From Labia minor (taxonomy: Eukaryota; Arthropoda; Insecta; Dermaptera; Spongiphoridae), in NCBI GenBank assembly GCA_963082975.1, contig OY720349.1, positions 48,775,962 through 48,839,961 of the forward strand: a stretch of DNA of 64,000 nucleotides, in the 5' to 3' direction. The position numbers and the translations under genes were made by a program. Positions within the stretch are counted from its first letter, which is position 1; every line of letters begins with the position of its first letter. Below the pieces are notes generated by a model. That model was not told the origin of the DNA and made no database searches. It saw only the letters and a list, made by a program, of their open reading frames with translations. Shown piece by piece: positions 24,684-36,253 of the stretch.

Positions 24684-25265
24684 CGAGGTAGGGTCAAAAA
24701 GTTCGCGGAATGGTCGCTTATAGTCAAGTATTTCTTAGCTGAAAGGGAAATTTTTGTTTGTGAGGTTGGCATGTGCTTTTGAGGTTAGCAGGCAGTTGTA
24801 GTTGGTTCCGTGCGTTCGGTGTTTAATATTGTAGATCGTAGTTTCTTTTTTTCGTCGGATTGTGCAATGTCGTCATTAGAGCAGCGTGGCAATATTAAAT
24901 TCTGTGTGTTGCTGGAGAAATCACCCTCGGAGACTCTTGAGATGCTAAAAAAAGCATACGGAAATTCTGCGATGAAGAAAACAGCAGTTTACGAGTGGCA
25001 TAAGCGTTTTCGCGACGGTCGCACAACAATTGATGATGACGTTCGGACTGGGCGGCCTTCCACTTCCACTTGAAAATGCGACGGAGCGGCTGAAGGAACT
25101 TTCAAAAAACGGCTTTCAAGAGTGTTTCCAACAATTATATGAACGGTGGAATAAATGTGTAGATGCAGGAGGAGAGTATTTTGAAGGGAAATAATGTAAG
25201 AATGTTATAAATAATTGTAATAAATTTTTAATAACCAATTCCGCGAACTTTTTGACCCTACCTCG
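24684..25265 (+). mobile_element. Internally deleted mariner element
   Basis: Terminal inverted repeats CGAGGTAGGGTCAAAAAGTT at the left and the exact complement at the right (27 bp or more in all) are flanked by TA duplications (24682-24683 and 25266-25267). At 582 bp it is less than half the usual length of about 1.3 kb. The N-terminal coding part from ATG at 24867 has the transposase helix-turn-helix (IKFCVLLEKSPSETLEMLKK and VYEWHKRFRDGR) and stops after RTGRPSTST. It is followed in another frame by the C-terminal tail FQECFQQLYERWNKCVDAGG. The whole DDD catalytic core is missing, so it could move only with outside transposase. Confidence 0.95.
24867..25073 (+). pseudogene. mariner transposase, N-terminal DNA-binding part only
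   Basis: About 68 codons beginning MSSLEQRGNIKFCVLLEK. The region corresponds to the paired helix-turn-helix domain that binds the terminal repeats. The conserved WHKRF.DGR and D..GRPSTS segments are intact. The reading frame could start upstream at 24810, but alignment to the family favours the internal Met at 24867. The catalytic domain is absent because of the internal deletion. A truncated DNA-binding protein could in principle compete for transposon ends; expression is unknown. Confidence 0.85.
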
Positions 25266-25404
25266 TATACGGACGGACAGACATCATGCTAAAAATATTT
25301 TTTTCTGTTAAGAAAATGCATGATTCGTGGAGATATGTAAAAATCTCCACATGTGAAATTTGGTGTGAAAACAATACCTCCCTTACTATCGTCGGTCGGT
25401 AAAA

Positions 25405-26897
25405 ATTATATTTAATTTAATTAAAATAATAATATCTTTTAAAATTATTTTATAAAAATTATAATTTGTATTTCAACAACGAAATTTGTTGTATATTATT
25501 TTTTATTTTTTTTTTTTTATAAAAATATAAGCCAGAGAGGTTAAATGATATATAATTTGAAACTTTGAGCGTCCTCTTGAAATTAAACTAAGAAAAGGCG
25601 AATGGGGAAAAGGAGTGTGGGGGGAATACTAAGCTATTTGAACTAATTAGGAAAAACTCGTTTTTCTCAGTTCAGTAGTCAAATATATGGGATGGCATCC
25701 GAATTAATAGGAAACCCAGAGGCGATATAAAGCTTAATTAAAAGAAATGGAGGAGTGAAAATGAAAGAAAGGGCTCTGGATGAAACAAGATGTTAATAAA
25801 AAAAAATCCTCTCAGGTGAGACGAAACTTAAACATCAAGACAATTCACATTTCGTATTAAAGTTGGTAAATTAAGAATTACGAATAAATTTTACTTTTAT
25901 TTATTTAATCATCTATAAATGTTCCATTAACCAAGTTAATCCAGATTAACATTACATTTTTTTATAACAAAATATTTGTAAAACTATTAGAGATACAAAC
26001 TCCAATGTTAACCTTACATTTCTTGAATGGCATTTCTGTCAAGGAAATTTATTTTAAAAAAATCGGAATTGAGACCCTACCGAAGAAGGTCATTCTGGAT
26101 AAGGAGGGGTGTTTTTCTGTTGTTGAAATGGAGACTACGAGAGCAGCAGCCGGCAATTCAGTGTTGCTTAATGGACGTCACATTCTTAGAATGTTTAACC
26201 CTTCAGGAGAAGGGAAGCCGTGAATGATGATCGCATTTACAACTGAAACGCAGATAAAGCTAAAAATCGATCAACCCGAAATTTAATAAGTAAACCGAGG
26301 GTTTCAATTAAAAATTATTTTAATTAAGTTTTATATTCTTCAAGTTTTGTTTTAAAATATACTTAATTATAATCTATTAATTGAAAAACATTACAGTACT
26401 TTTCATTTGAAATAATACATTTTGAATTTTTACTTTTCAATCAGAAAAATTATAAAATTTTTCGATAGTAAAGTATCTATATTCAAGATCCACCTTTCCG
26501 ATATGTGTTTTTACATATTTCCACGTTTTACATATTTCAGATCATTCTGATTAATAAAAAGTGGTTTTCCGTTGACCTATGTGGGTGTTTTTTTTTGGAC
26601 CCCTTCATTCTCAGATCCCCCAACATACAAAAGCTCACGTTGCTTTATAAAAATCACTCTGTTTTTTTCTTTTTCAATTATTTTTAGACTATAATTCGTT
26701 TTTTTATTAATGGTTTTCATAGTCCTCTTTTGTACTCGTATTATAGATTATTTTTCTCATTGTTAGTTAATTTTTGAATGATCATTTTTTAAAATTTTTA
26801 AATCTTAAATAATATTAATTCTTTCATTTTCAATTTAATTTTTTAAAATATTTAACAATTTTACTGCTTAAAATATTTTTTTAATAAAGAGTATAGC
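25405..26897. other. Spacer with islands 25560-25850 and 26000-26290
   Basis: Two islands of balanced composition. The second has overlapping plus-strand frames (26005-26223 and 26027-26227) with no recognisable family. I cannot decide between a decayed repeat and unique noncoding DNA. The rest is AT-rich. Confidence 0.3.
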
Positions 26898-27047
26898 TGT
26901 TACGGTAAAAGTAGATATTGTGGCAAATGTACACATTTTCCGGTAAATGTGCACATTAGCCTCCTCATTTTGGTAATGTGCATTCAACTAACATTTACAT
27001 TTTCAAATGAGGGAAATGTACATTGAATTCACAATGACCATGCCGTT

Positions 27048-27402
27048 TTGGTAAATGTGAGCATACGTGGTAAAACGGATCCCAAAAATTTGATTTGCGT
27101 TGTTTTGTCTAGAGATGACGATAAAAATTTATATAAATTAGGAACTAAACAGGGAATTTTAAAACAATCTTATATTCTAGGCATGAATTCGCCATTTGTG
27201 AACAAAAGTTTATATCATACGAAGATGTTCCTCAAGATGTTGAGAAATAGGTAAGAGAAATTATAGGAATGCAGTCCCTTAATGGTGGCCAAGGTTTTAA
27301 AAGATGCATCTGTAAAGGAACATGTTCCTCAAAAAAATGCAGTTGTAAAAATGCTGGAATATTACGTAATTCCAAGTGCCACAATAGCAATTCTTGCTAA
27401 AA
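27048..27402 (+). pseudogene. C-terminal remnant of KRBA2-like integrase transposase
   Basis: The first part reads IRGKTDPKNLICVVLSRDD, then LYKLGTKQGILKQSYILG, resembling the DPRNLL.VV and LY.IGT..G.L segments of KRBA2/SCAND3-related integrase proteins. The second part encodes NGGQGFKRCICKGTCSSKK followed by CSCKNAGI and SKCHNSNSC, a cysteine-rich tail characteristic of the same proteins. The N-terminal half and integrase core were not found. The coding sequence is broken and I do not detail the breaks. Function is not expected. Confidence 0.65.
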
Positions 27403-27589
27403 TAAATAGCACTTTCTTCATTATGAAATTTCTATATGTTCCTTTATAATTTTATAAAATTTAACTATTATAATAAAAAAAAGTATGTTAATATTATAAT
27501 TATTTGTTTGATTCCGATCGTATTGGTCCTAAAAAACTAGGACGAAAATAGTATTTATGAATATTGGGATCATAAGCCACGACATATTA

Positions 27590-27672
27590 TATGTAACTAG
27601 CTGCTCAGAGCTCCTTCGTCGCTCTTCACATCTAGACGGGGGCTCCGCCCCCTGTACCCCCGAGTGGTACAT
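27590..27672. repeat. Short GC-rich repeat fragment
   Basis: Contains GACGGGGGCTCCGCCCCCTG, a self-complementary stretch (GGGGGC with GCCCCC), followed by TACCCCCGAGTGGTAC. It stands out sharply from AT-rich flanks and resembles fragments of dispersed repeats seen in arthropod genomes. I cannot name the family. Confidence 0.3.
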
Positions 27673-27832
27673 AGTATTTGGTTGAAAGTAGTAAAAGGTT
27701 TTCATCCATTTTGTTTCAAACAATGTATAACATAAAACATTCATTTCTTATTGTGTGATTATTTAAAATATATTTTAATTTATTTAGTAAATTAATTATA
27801 TATATTATTATTGAATATGTTATATCTATCTA

Positions 27833-28150
27833 CTCGAAAGTTCTTGGCAGCTACAACCACATTTCTCCAAGTGTCCCCGGTGACCTCATCTTTCTTTGGC
27901 CAATAAATGCTGGAAAGAATAATCTGAATCTACTCTCATCTCCCAGGGTCATAGACCATGCGTGGCTCAACGGTACTCGAAAGTTCTTGGCAGCTACAAC
28001 CACATTTCTCCAAGTGTCCTTATCCTGAGCCTCTGTTCCATCTCTCGTACGTCATTCCCTGATGTACTCATCTTTCTTTGGCCCATAAATGCTGGGGAGA
28101 ATCCTATTCTCTGAATCCACTCTCATCTCCAAAGATCATAGACCATGTCT
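27833..28150 (-). mobile_element. Two tandem LINE 3' fragments
   Basis: CTCGAAAGTTCTTGGCAGCT occurs at 27833 and again at about 27973. In each case it is followed by CCACATTTCTCCAAGTGTCC, a TCTTTCTTTGGCC segment, and CATAGACCATG. The unit is the antisense of the LINE C-terminus found at 63600-64000; the first copy has a larger internal deletion. This is a partial tandem duplication of a decayed fragment, possibly by unequal exchange. Confidence 0.7.
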
Positions 28151-29344
28151 AACACTCATATAATACAACAGACAAAATAATTGTTTTATATATTTTAATT
28201 TTCATTCCCTTTTATAATAATTTTGATGAGATAAGCCTCTTTACTGCATGATAACAGGCGTTTTCCGATTGCAACTTCGATTTCAATTCTTCTCAAATAT
28301 TATTATCCTTCGTGATTACATTCAATTTTTCTACATATTCAAATTCTACATTTTGTATGTTAATACTGCTCCTGTTTGTTTCTAAATATATTTATTTATC
28401 ATTATTAATTTCAAACCTCATCTCTTTTCCTACCTCGATTAATTTTTCCTCGCTATCTGTAATTGCAATTGCCGAATCTCCTATTATATTTAAGTCGTCT
28501 GGGTCACCTAATATTTTACAATTGATTTCCACATCTTACTCTTTCTTTACTACCTTCAAGATAAATTTTAAGATCAAAATTTGAAAAAGTTTATCCGGAT
28601 CTATTGAGTCATGCGTAGGTTTTACTAAAGTCTACAAATAATTAGTGAACAGAGATATTGAATTCGCGGTTTTTTTAATATCTGTCATAATGAAAATATC
28701 TTAATTAATGTTGATCGATTTGGCATGAACCCGCAATGATATCGTCTAATATTTCCTCCGCCTATAGTTTATAAGTATTGTATATGTTATAATAGAGTAT
28801 AATATTTCTTGATCATTTCATTTCGATATTTTAATTTCATTGTTTGATTTTTATTGAATATTTTTAATTATAATAAAATTTGAGAAAATGCAAAGTTAGA
28901 GACTTGAGACAATTTATAAAAATTAACGGTATAAAAGTATTGATAAAACTAAAGATAAATTAACAATATATACATTCATTAATAGTATTAATTTAAATTA
29001 ATGGATTTATTTGATTTTTTATTATTAAGTTCATTTATTAATTTTTTTAGATCATAGTTAATTCCCTCCCTTAAAATAAAAGAAGTACCTATTCAAATAT
29101 GGAAAGAATAAATACAAAATAATTTAAGTTAAATATGATTTAAATATTTTATTATATTAATTAAAATGAGAACTTTTAGAATAAATTATTTAATTGAAAT
29201 GATATTTGAATATTAGAATTTAAAATAAAAAGTTAAAATTTATAATAATTCTTTGATTGCTAGTTATATACATTGTGTAAAATGAGTCCGCCAGTCAGTG
29301 GGCCACGCCTGGCTCTTGAATGAACAACACGGAGAACTATATAT

Positions 29345-29660
29345 AAACTTTAAATCTCTCTCTCTCTCCCGCTCACACACACTCTCACCTCTCTCCTCAT
29401 CCCCTCCACCTCTCATTTCTTAGTTATTTCAATTTCCACAAATTGTCTAATTTTTAAAATATTCACTAATTTACTTTCTATTTTTATTCTTTAATCCTTA
29501 AATAATATATTTTCTATTTTATGTTAAAATGTAAATAACTTACATTTTAACATATTAAACTATGACAGCAAAAAAGTAAACGAATTACATACATACATAC
29601 ATACATACAAACAGTCTCCTTTATATATATAGATAGAAGATAGATAGATAGATAGATAAG
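29345..29660. repeat. Pyrimidine tract and tetranucleotide microsatellites
   Basis: A long C/T-rich tract (about 29350-29425) is followed by (CATA)n near 29588-29610 and (GATA)n at about 29626-29658. These are simple repeats with no gene. Confidence 0.8.
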
Positions 29661-30200
29661 TATGTTTTGTTTCTCATTCACATTTTTGAATTAAAATAAT
29701 TTTCGTTATTAAAGCTTTTTGTATTATGTTTATTTAAATAAAATTTTTTTTACTGCAACAACATTTTTAATTTACTTGTATTCCACCTTTCCTTAAAATA
29801 CGAAGGTAAGAGTATACATTTACCAAAACGTAAAGGCAGGTGTACACATTTACCGGGAAATGTACATATACATTATATTCAGTTTACTTATACCTAACTT
29901 TTGTCACGGTAAATGTACCATCTTGGGAAATCCTCTACTTAGTCATAACTGCTCAGATCAACTCTCTGATCTGTGATTAGCCAACTTGGCTAAAAGTTAA
30001 GAGCACCGTCTCAGGAGGTGCAAAGACCTAAAATCCATCTAATCATTCATTTTCACTTATCACAAATTATACAGTATTCAAGAATGTATTAATTCTGTAT
30101 TAATATATATTTTTTTTATAATTCTAAATGATAAATAAATTAATTAACTTTATTCAATAATAATATTGAATTACAAATAGTTCTATTACTCACTCCCTTG

Positions 30201-30750
30201 TTACTATCTCGCCAGAGATAGTACTGCGATCACGAAAATTTTCCAGATTTCGATGTTTTTATACGTTTTTGAAGGTCCCTGAGTCATTTTCACTCAGGTT
30301 GAGAAAAATATCTGAGTGTATGTAGACAAGCTAAACGGTTTGAGCTAGAATAATGAAATTTGGTACACGGGCATTATTCAAAATTCGTAGTTTTTTGTCA
30401 ACTTTTGAGAAATGTAGCTCATTCAGAAGAGGACCATTACCTACCACGTTTTCATTTTTTTTTCCTCTAAACTGACCGTAAAAATAAAGATATATGTTTG
30501 ATAGTTTTTCACAAGATTAAAAATTATATAAAACTGCTATATATAGAATTTCAGCTTGATTGCTGAAAGTACCGGAATTAATCTTTTAAATTTTTTAACA
30601 CGTTGACTGCAAATCACGGCCAGAGACGTGGTGCCATCAACAATGAGCCAATCACGCGCTGGTTTAATAAATATTATTTATTAATTTTAATTTATAATTA
30701 ATTAAATTTAATTTAAATATAATATATGTTATTTAATCCAATTCAAATTC
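30201..30750 (+). mobile_element. Helentron-like family C copy, 3' end missing
   Basis: Begins TTACTATCTCGCCAGAGATA, whose first 22 bases after the T-run form a hairpin (TACTATCTC and GAGATAGTA). The core has GAAATTTGGTA at 30355 and a decayed CCGGAAG at 30423. Similarity to other copies continues to about 30750 (CCAATTCAAATT) and stops before the internal GCGAGATAGT and the 3' hairpin. The microsatellite is much shorter than in other copies. The most diverged of the four C copies. Confidence 0.85.
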
Positions 30751-32473
30751 CAGATTTTATACATGTACTTATAGAAAACATTAAAAAATTTTTAATTTAA
30801 TTTAATTTTATTTAATTTTTTTTTAATTAATGCTTAAAATTTATTTAATATAAATGATTTTTCCAATTTTTTTTTTATTTATTTAATGATGAATCGTAAA
30901 ATAAGAATATCTCATCACAAAAAATTAGTAAAGAAAATTGAATTTATTTTTTTTTTTTTCATTAAATACTTTGTTATAATTAGAAATGGTTTCTTTTGGA
31001 TAATATAACATCTATTGTGCTTTTATTTCATCTCTATATAAACGGTTTGTTTCATTCAAAAAGCATATGGGGACGTTATTCCCATCTGCCGTGACAAGCG
31101 CGCAATAAGTGTCTCTTCTTCAAGAGTAGAAAATCTTGTCCCCTTTTTCATAGCCAACCCGTACCTTCTGAAATTATTGACAACAGACATAAATAAATAA
31201 CGACGTTCTTGGAGGACCCTAGCTCTTAATCTTAAAAGATTTCTTCCTGAAAAATAATAGAAACATGTCAAGCATCTTGGGAATTAAGTCTCCCCTTCCT
31301 CTCTCCGCATCTCTTGAGAATTGATCCAACCCCTATAACATTTGGGTTCCCCTACAAATAATGACTTTTTTTTTTGAAGGTGGCTTTAAATTTAGAGCTA
31401 ATAATTTCATACCAACAACAAAAATAACTAATCTTTGAATAATTGATATTTCAATTAATATTTAAGCCGGTAGAAATTGGAAGTTTTAAAAAAGAAATGA
31501 ATGTTCAATTGGGCAAAAGACGAGTGAGGAATCACACCAGGATACGATTGAATTAATAAGACATGAGAAAAAATAAATTATTTATAAAGGGGAGGATTTT
31601 AGTAAATATTGACAAATTAAATAGAAAAACACTTTAATAGATTTGGAATTTAAAAAACAAAATAAATAATTAATAAAAATAGAATATGAGATTTTGGATT
31701 GAATCCACATTAAGTGCAGTAATTTCATTTAAAAAAAAAAAAATTTAAATAATATTTGAATTTTGTCTTTCGCAAGTAAATTGTTAATTTAACTTAACTA
31801 CGTTAATATATTTTGGAAGGATTAAATTTTAACAAATATCATTCGAAATGGATGTAAATTTAAAGTAATTCTTAGTTTAAGTAGAAGTTTTACAATTATG
31901 TCGCCTTTAAGTGCCATTTTCTTATATAAAAAAATCAATTTATGTTAGAATAATGATATATATGTTAGAATAATGATATATATAACCATACGCCTATTTT
32001 ATAAAATTTTATTTTCAAACTATCATTTTTTTAATACTTTGAAATTTTGGTTTTGAATTTTAAATTAAAGATTTATTTTAGTGATTATATTAACAAGGAT
32101 ATCTTTAGTACTAAATGACAAGTATAAAAAAATAATATTAGAAATAAAATTTAGTAAAATTAGTTTTCAAAAAGATTATTTTTAAACCATATGTTTAAAA
32201 AAAATTTAAATGCATTAGAACCTTATACTGAATGTAACTTACAAATTCTCACAATCAGTAAAAATATTTTGAGTTTATGATTTATTAAACTATATATTGG
32301 AGTTTAGAGATTGTGAAAAAATAATTCTACGAGAAAACCCGTAACAAAGTTAAGTGTCTTAACTACTCCTATAAATAGATTCTCAATATTTTTAAAATAA
32401 AAGTATCAATTAAGAATTTTTTTTTATTTTTTTCTATCATTATTTCTTTCAATTAAAATGGTAACCAGAGTAA
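30751..32473. other. AT-rich spacer with island 31040-31370
   Basis: The island has a 71-codon minus-strand open frame without family similarity. A tandem duplication of ATGTTAGAATAATGATATAT occurs near 31943 and 31963. No gene is supported. Confidence 0.35.
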
Positions 32474-33124
32474 ATAAGTTGACCTGTGGCCAGGTCCGAA
32501 CCGACCGACGGTTTGAAATAAATTAACTTCCAGCTACAGAAACAATTTCAAATAATTTTAATATATCTATTAATGAAATAAAAAACTGATATGGATACAT
32601 AAATAATAAATATAAACATTTTTAATTTTATTTTATTTATAATATATATGCAAGACCAGGCTGTGACGTCATGAATGGCTGGATGACGTCATATAATTTT
32701 AAATCAAGAAAAAACTAATAAATATGATTTTTCTCGAGGATAAAACCAATACAAAGTGCATGATTCGTGGTGATATATAAAAAAATCTCCTTTGGTGTGA
32801 AAATAACGCTTTCCTTCCTATCGTCGATCGCTAATACTACCACTTCCGGTTTCCGGAATTGCACCAAAAGTTGATCAATTCATCCCACTGATGCATTAAG
32901 TAAATATACCAAATTTCATCAAAATCGGTTGAGCCGTTCAGGCTGTACACATCTATACGGACGGACAGACGGACAGACGGACGGACAGACGGACGGACAG
33001 ACATCATGCTAAAAATACTTTTTTCTGTTTAGAAAATGCATGATTCGTGGAGATATGTAAAAATCTCCACATGTGAAATTTGGTGTGAAAACAATACCTC
33101 CCTTACTATCGTCGGTCGGTAAAA
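32474..33124 (-). mobile_element. Helentron-like family A, complete copy
   Basis: Ends TAAGTTGACCTGTGGCC (left, element 3') and GTCGGTCGGTAAAAA (right, element 5'). TGACGTCA starts at 32664 and 32684. A mixed GGAC/AGAC tract lies at about 32957-33001. It lies only 218 bp from the next copy. Confidence 0.92.
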
Positions 33125-33342
33125 ATTATTAATTACGTTAATTCTATCATTTGAATTTAAAATTTATCAACACGAATTTGAGTTTCAAATATTATATTAA
33201 TAAAATCCTCTTATTTTGTGGATATTATCTTTCATTCAATCAATAACCATGTTTCAAAAAATCACCTTCCCAATGATTATTCAAAGGAGTTTCTGCCACC
33301 AGTGTTTCTTAGATTATTCGAATTGGCGTCATCTATCTGAAA

Positions 33343-33956
33343 TAAGTTCACCTGTGGCCAGGCGCAGAACCGACCGACGGTTTGAAGTAAATTAATCCAG
33401 CTACAGAAACAATTTCAAATAATTTTAATATATCTATTAATGCAATAAAATACAGATATGGATATAACATAAATATTTTTAAATTTATTTTATTTATAAT
33501 ATATATGCAAGACCAGGCTGTGACGTCATGGATGACTGGATGACGTCATATAATTTTATCAAGAAAAAACTAATAAATATGATTTTTCTCGAGGATAAAA
33601 CCAATACAAAGTGCATGATTCGTGGTGATATGTAAAAAATCCCCTCATGTGAAATTTGGTGTCAAAATAACCCTTCCCTTCCTATCGTCGATCGATAATA
33701 CTACCACTTCCGGTTTCCGGATTTGCACCAAAAGTTGATCAATTCATCCCACTGATGGATTAAGTAAATATACCAAATTTTATCAAAATCCGTTGAGCCG
33801 TTCAAGCTGTACACATCTATACGGACGGACGGACATCATGCTAAAAATACTTTTTTCTGATAAGAAAATGCATGATACGTGGAGATATGTAAAAATCCCC
33901 ACATGTGAAATTTGGTGTGAAAACAATACCTCCCTTACTATCGTCGGTCGGTAAAA
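33343..33956 (-). mobile_element. Helentron-like family A, complete copy
   Basis: Same orientation as its neighbour at 32474-33124. TGACGTCA starts at 33521 and 33541. Its microsatellite is contracted to about three GGAC units near 33822-33833, the shortest among the complete copies. Confidence 0.9.
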
Positions 33957-36253
33957 AGCCATAAACTTTTTGAAAAAAAATAATTTATTAAATAATAAAC
34001 AATTTTTATTGTATAATAAAATCACCAGTAAATTTCAAGGGGATGGCATCGGTTCTTAGTTTCTTTTGGATCGGAACATAATAAATAAATAATAATAATT
34101 TCTTATAAACAGGTTTAATATAATCTCGGTATAACGTTTGTTAAAATTTATTTTTTCATATATGCACACAATCCCTTTAGGGTGAAAAGGAAGGGGTGTA
34201 ATGAAAAAGGGAAAGATACCCTATTCTCGCATGCCAACCTGATGTGAATAAATTTATTTTATTAAGCAATCTGTCTCAACCGAAATTAGGGCTTGGGTAG
34301 CGTCTAATTAAATAAACAAGTGTCCGGCTGCAAACCCCCTTCTTTCCTATAAATTTCGTTCTTAGCTCTCCCAACATCCTGGTCAATAAAATCTGTTTGG
34401 CTATTACAATTTTACAGTTGTCTATGCACAAGATTAATGCATTCTATAAAGGGTTGTCAAACCAAGCGAAAGTGACGTCACAGACGTTTTGTGACTCATT
34501 TGCACGGAATTAGTCTCGGACAAAGTTAAGACGCAACTGAGCAGCAGGGATGAAATTACGAGCAGCGTAACTGAATTTCATGTTCCTAGAAACCGCTTTG
34601 AGCCTCTGTCCTTCTGACGGACTGCTAATTTGGGCCGCATTTTATTAGGTTATACGTGTTTATAGGGTCGTATAACTCGTTGCTCGAGGGACAAACTATC
34701 TTTAAGAAGAAGAGGGAGAAAGAGACACGTGCCCCCAATTTGTTCAAGGTGTAAGCAAGAAGAGCTCACGGCTATACACCCTTATTTTAAAATTACAATT
34801 TTTTTAAATTTTTTCTAAGAAAACTACTCTTATATTCATCAACATTTATTTTGTTACTAAAAGGCCGTTAGGAAGAAAATTAATAATCTTGATTTATGGT
34901 AATCGCGTACTAATTCAAATTCAAATTTTTGTTAATTTCATAATTTAAATATTAAAAAAAATATAACTTGAAAAAATATTTTGTAAAAAAACTAAAATTC
35001 AGAATTTCATTTAACACTCTGCAATGCAATTGACTATCCATTGTTAGAATTTTTTATTTTTTTTTTATTTATTTACATTTTTTCAAATTAATTCAAATCA
35101 AAAATAATTATAATGATTTTTATTAGATTTTATTAAATTCTTTTGAACTCAAATGGAGGACTCAAAGTTGTGTTCAACTCATCAATTGAATCATAAGTAA
35201 GTATAAACTTGTATTAGCATGGAAATTTCTTGGAGCGTACACTTTCCTCAGGCAAAATAACAATCAATCCATGGATTTCGGATTTAGTAAATTCTGAACA
35301 AATTATATAATTTATGTTTGAAAAAACAATATCAAATTAAACTTAACTTTCTCATTTGTTTTAATATTAAAAGAATTCATTATTCATTACTTGAACAAAT
35401 TTTACTCTTTAACTTAAATTACATATTTAACCCAAATTGTTGATGGAATTGAAATTTGTATATGGGTGTTTTTCTAATATCTAATCATTTTGATGCCTAA
35501 AAAATATATTTTCTGAAATATTTCTTTGAAATTGTTTATTAGATTAGATTTTAATGATTTCACTTTTATGTGATGAATATAATAATTACCATGAAATTGA
35601 TTCGGCAAAAAAGATAGTCAAATACTTTTACTTTAATGAGAGACATTTCCAGATATAAAAAAAAAACTTTTTGTATATTTTTACATACAATATATTTGCT
35701 TAAAAAAATTGGAGACATAATTTGAAATCTTTTTACCGCTTGTTAAAAAAAATAAGTGAATTAAAAATAGGAACCAAATGTTTTAGACAGCGGATTGCAA
35801 ATTTTGTTTCCTTCTTTTTGTTTGATTATTTTTTTTTTAAATCACGAAACCTTCACATACATGCGAATAATTTAATTTTTCTCCACCTCAACTCTTATCA
35901 ACCACTAACTGGATTTAATAAATACTTAAAAAATAAATATGTATTGAATAATTTCTTAATATATTGAAAGATTGATGACTAAAGTATATATATATGCAAT
36001 TACATAAAATGCATATTTTAAATTAAATAAATATAAGGAAAATGGCGGATCGTTGATTATAATTAAACTACTGAATCATTGAAGTGTAAAGAATAGAATT
36101 GTGTGTGTGCAATAATGATATATATTATATTGGATGTGATTTACCATGTGATTAATATTTCTATTTTTTTTAATATTTGTTTCCCTGTATATAAGAATGA
36201 ATGTTCTAGTTTTTACCCTGTTCGGATTGAGCTTAATCAATTTTATATAAAAA
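33957..36253. other. Spacer including a large composition island
   Basis: The island at about 34030-34790 is listed separately. The rest (34790-36250) is AT-rich with no recognised gene. Open frames near 35722 and 36076-36303 overlap on both strands and lack similarity. Confidence 0.35.
34160..34790. promoter_or_regulatory. Candidate conserved noncoding block with CRE and AP-1 motifs
   Basis: About 630 bp of balanced composition, one of the longest such islands in the window, without repeat relatives or long open frames. It contains TGACGTCA (34473-34480), TGACTCA (34492-34498), several ATTA cores and a CACGTG near 34726. Clustered transcription-factor-type motifs in a unique island inside a gene desert suggest an enhancer. 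This is inference; cross-species conservation is unknown. Confidence 0.3.

Larger units (their letters stand above)
24188..25404 (-). mobile_element. Helentron-like family A interrupted by mariner
   Basis: Minus-oriented family A copy with its 3' end at 24188 (TAAGTTGACCTGTGG) and its 5' end at 25404 (GTCGGTCGGTAAAAA). TGACGTCA palindromes start at 24378 and 24398. The copy is complete except for a 582-bp mariner derivative inserted at a TA inside the CATCTATACGGACGG region just before the microsatellite. The mariner insertion is therefore younger than this copy. Confidence 0.9.
26898..29898 (+). mobile_element. Ginger/KRBA2-integrase-like element, broken
   Basis: The left end TGTTACGGTAAAAGTAGA (26898) is matched imperfectly in inverted orientation near 29881-29898. 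Inner parts of the repeats match better: CCGGTAAATGTGCACATT at 26939 against GTGTACACATTTACCGG at about 29852. Inside, at 27048-27402, lie remnants of the C-terminus of an integrase-type transposase. The TGTNR-like start and this protein type fit Ginger-like cut-and-paste elements, but the assignment is tentative. The central region has been overwritten by LINE tails (27833-28150) and AT-rich DNA. The element is broken and old. Confidence 0.5.

Noticed and set aside
29899-29935. TGTCACGGTAAATG in direct orientation, considered as the right terminus of the Ginger-like element
   Set aside because: The inverted match to the left end lies slightly inside it; the direct copy may belong to a second element end or be coincidental.
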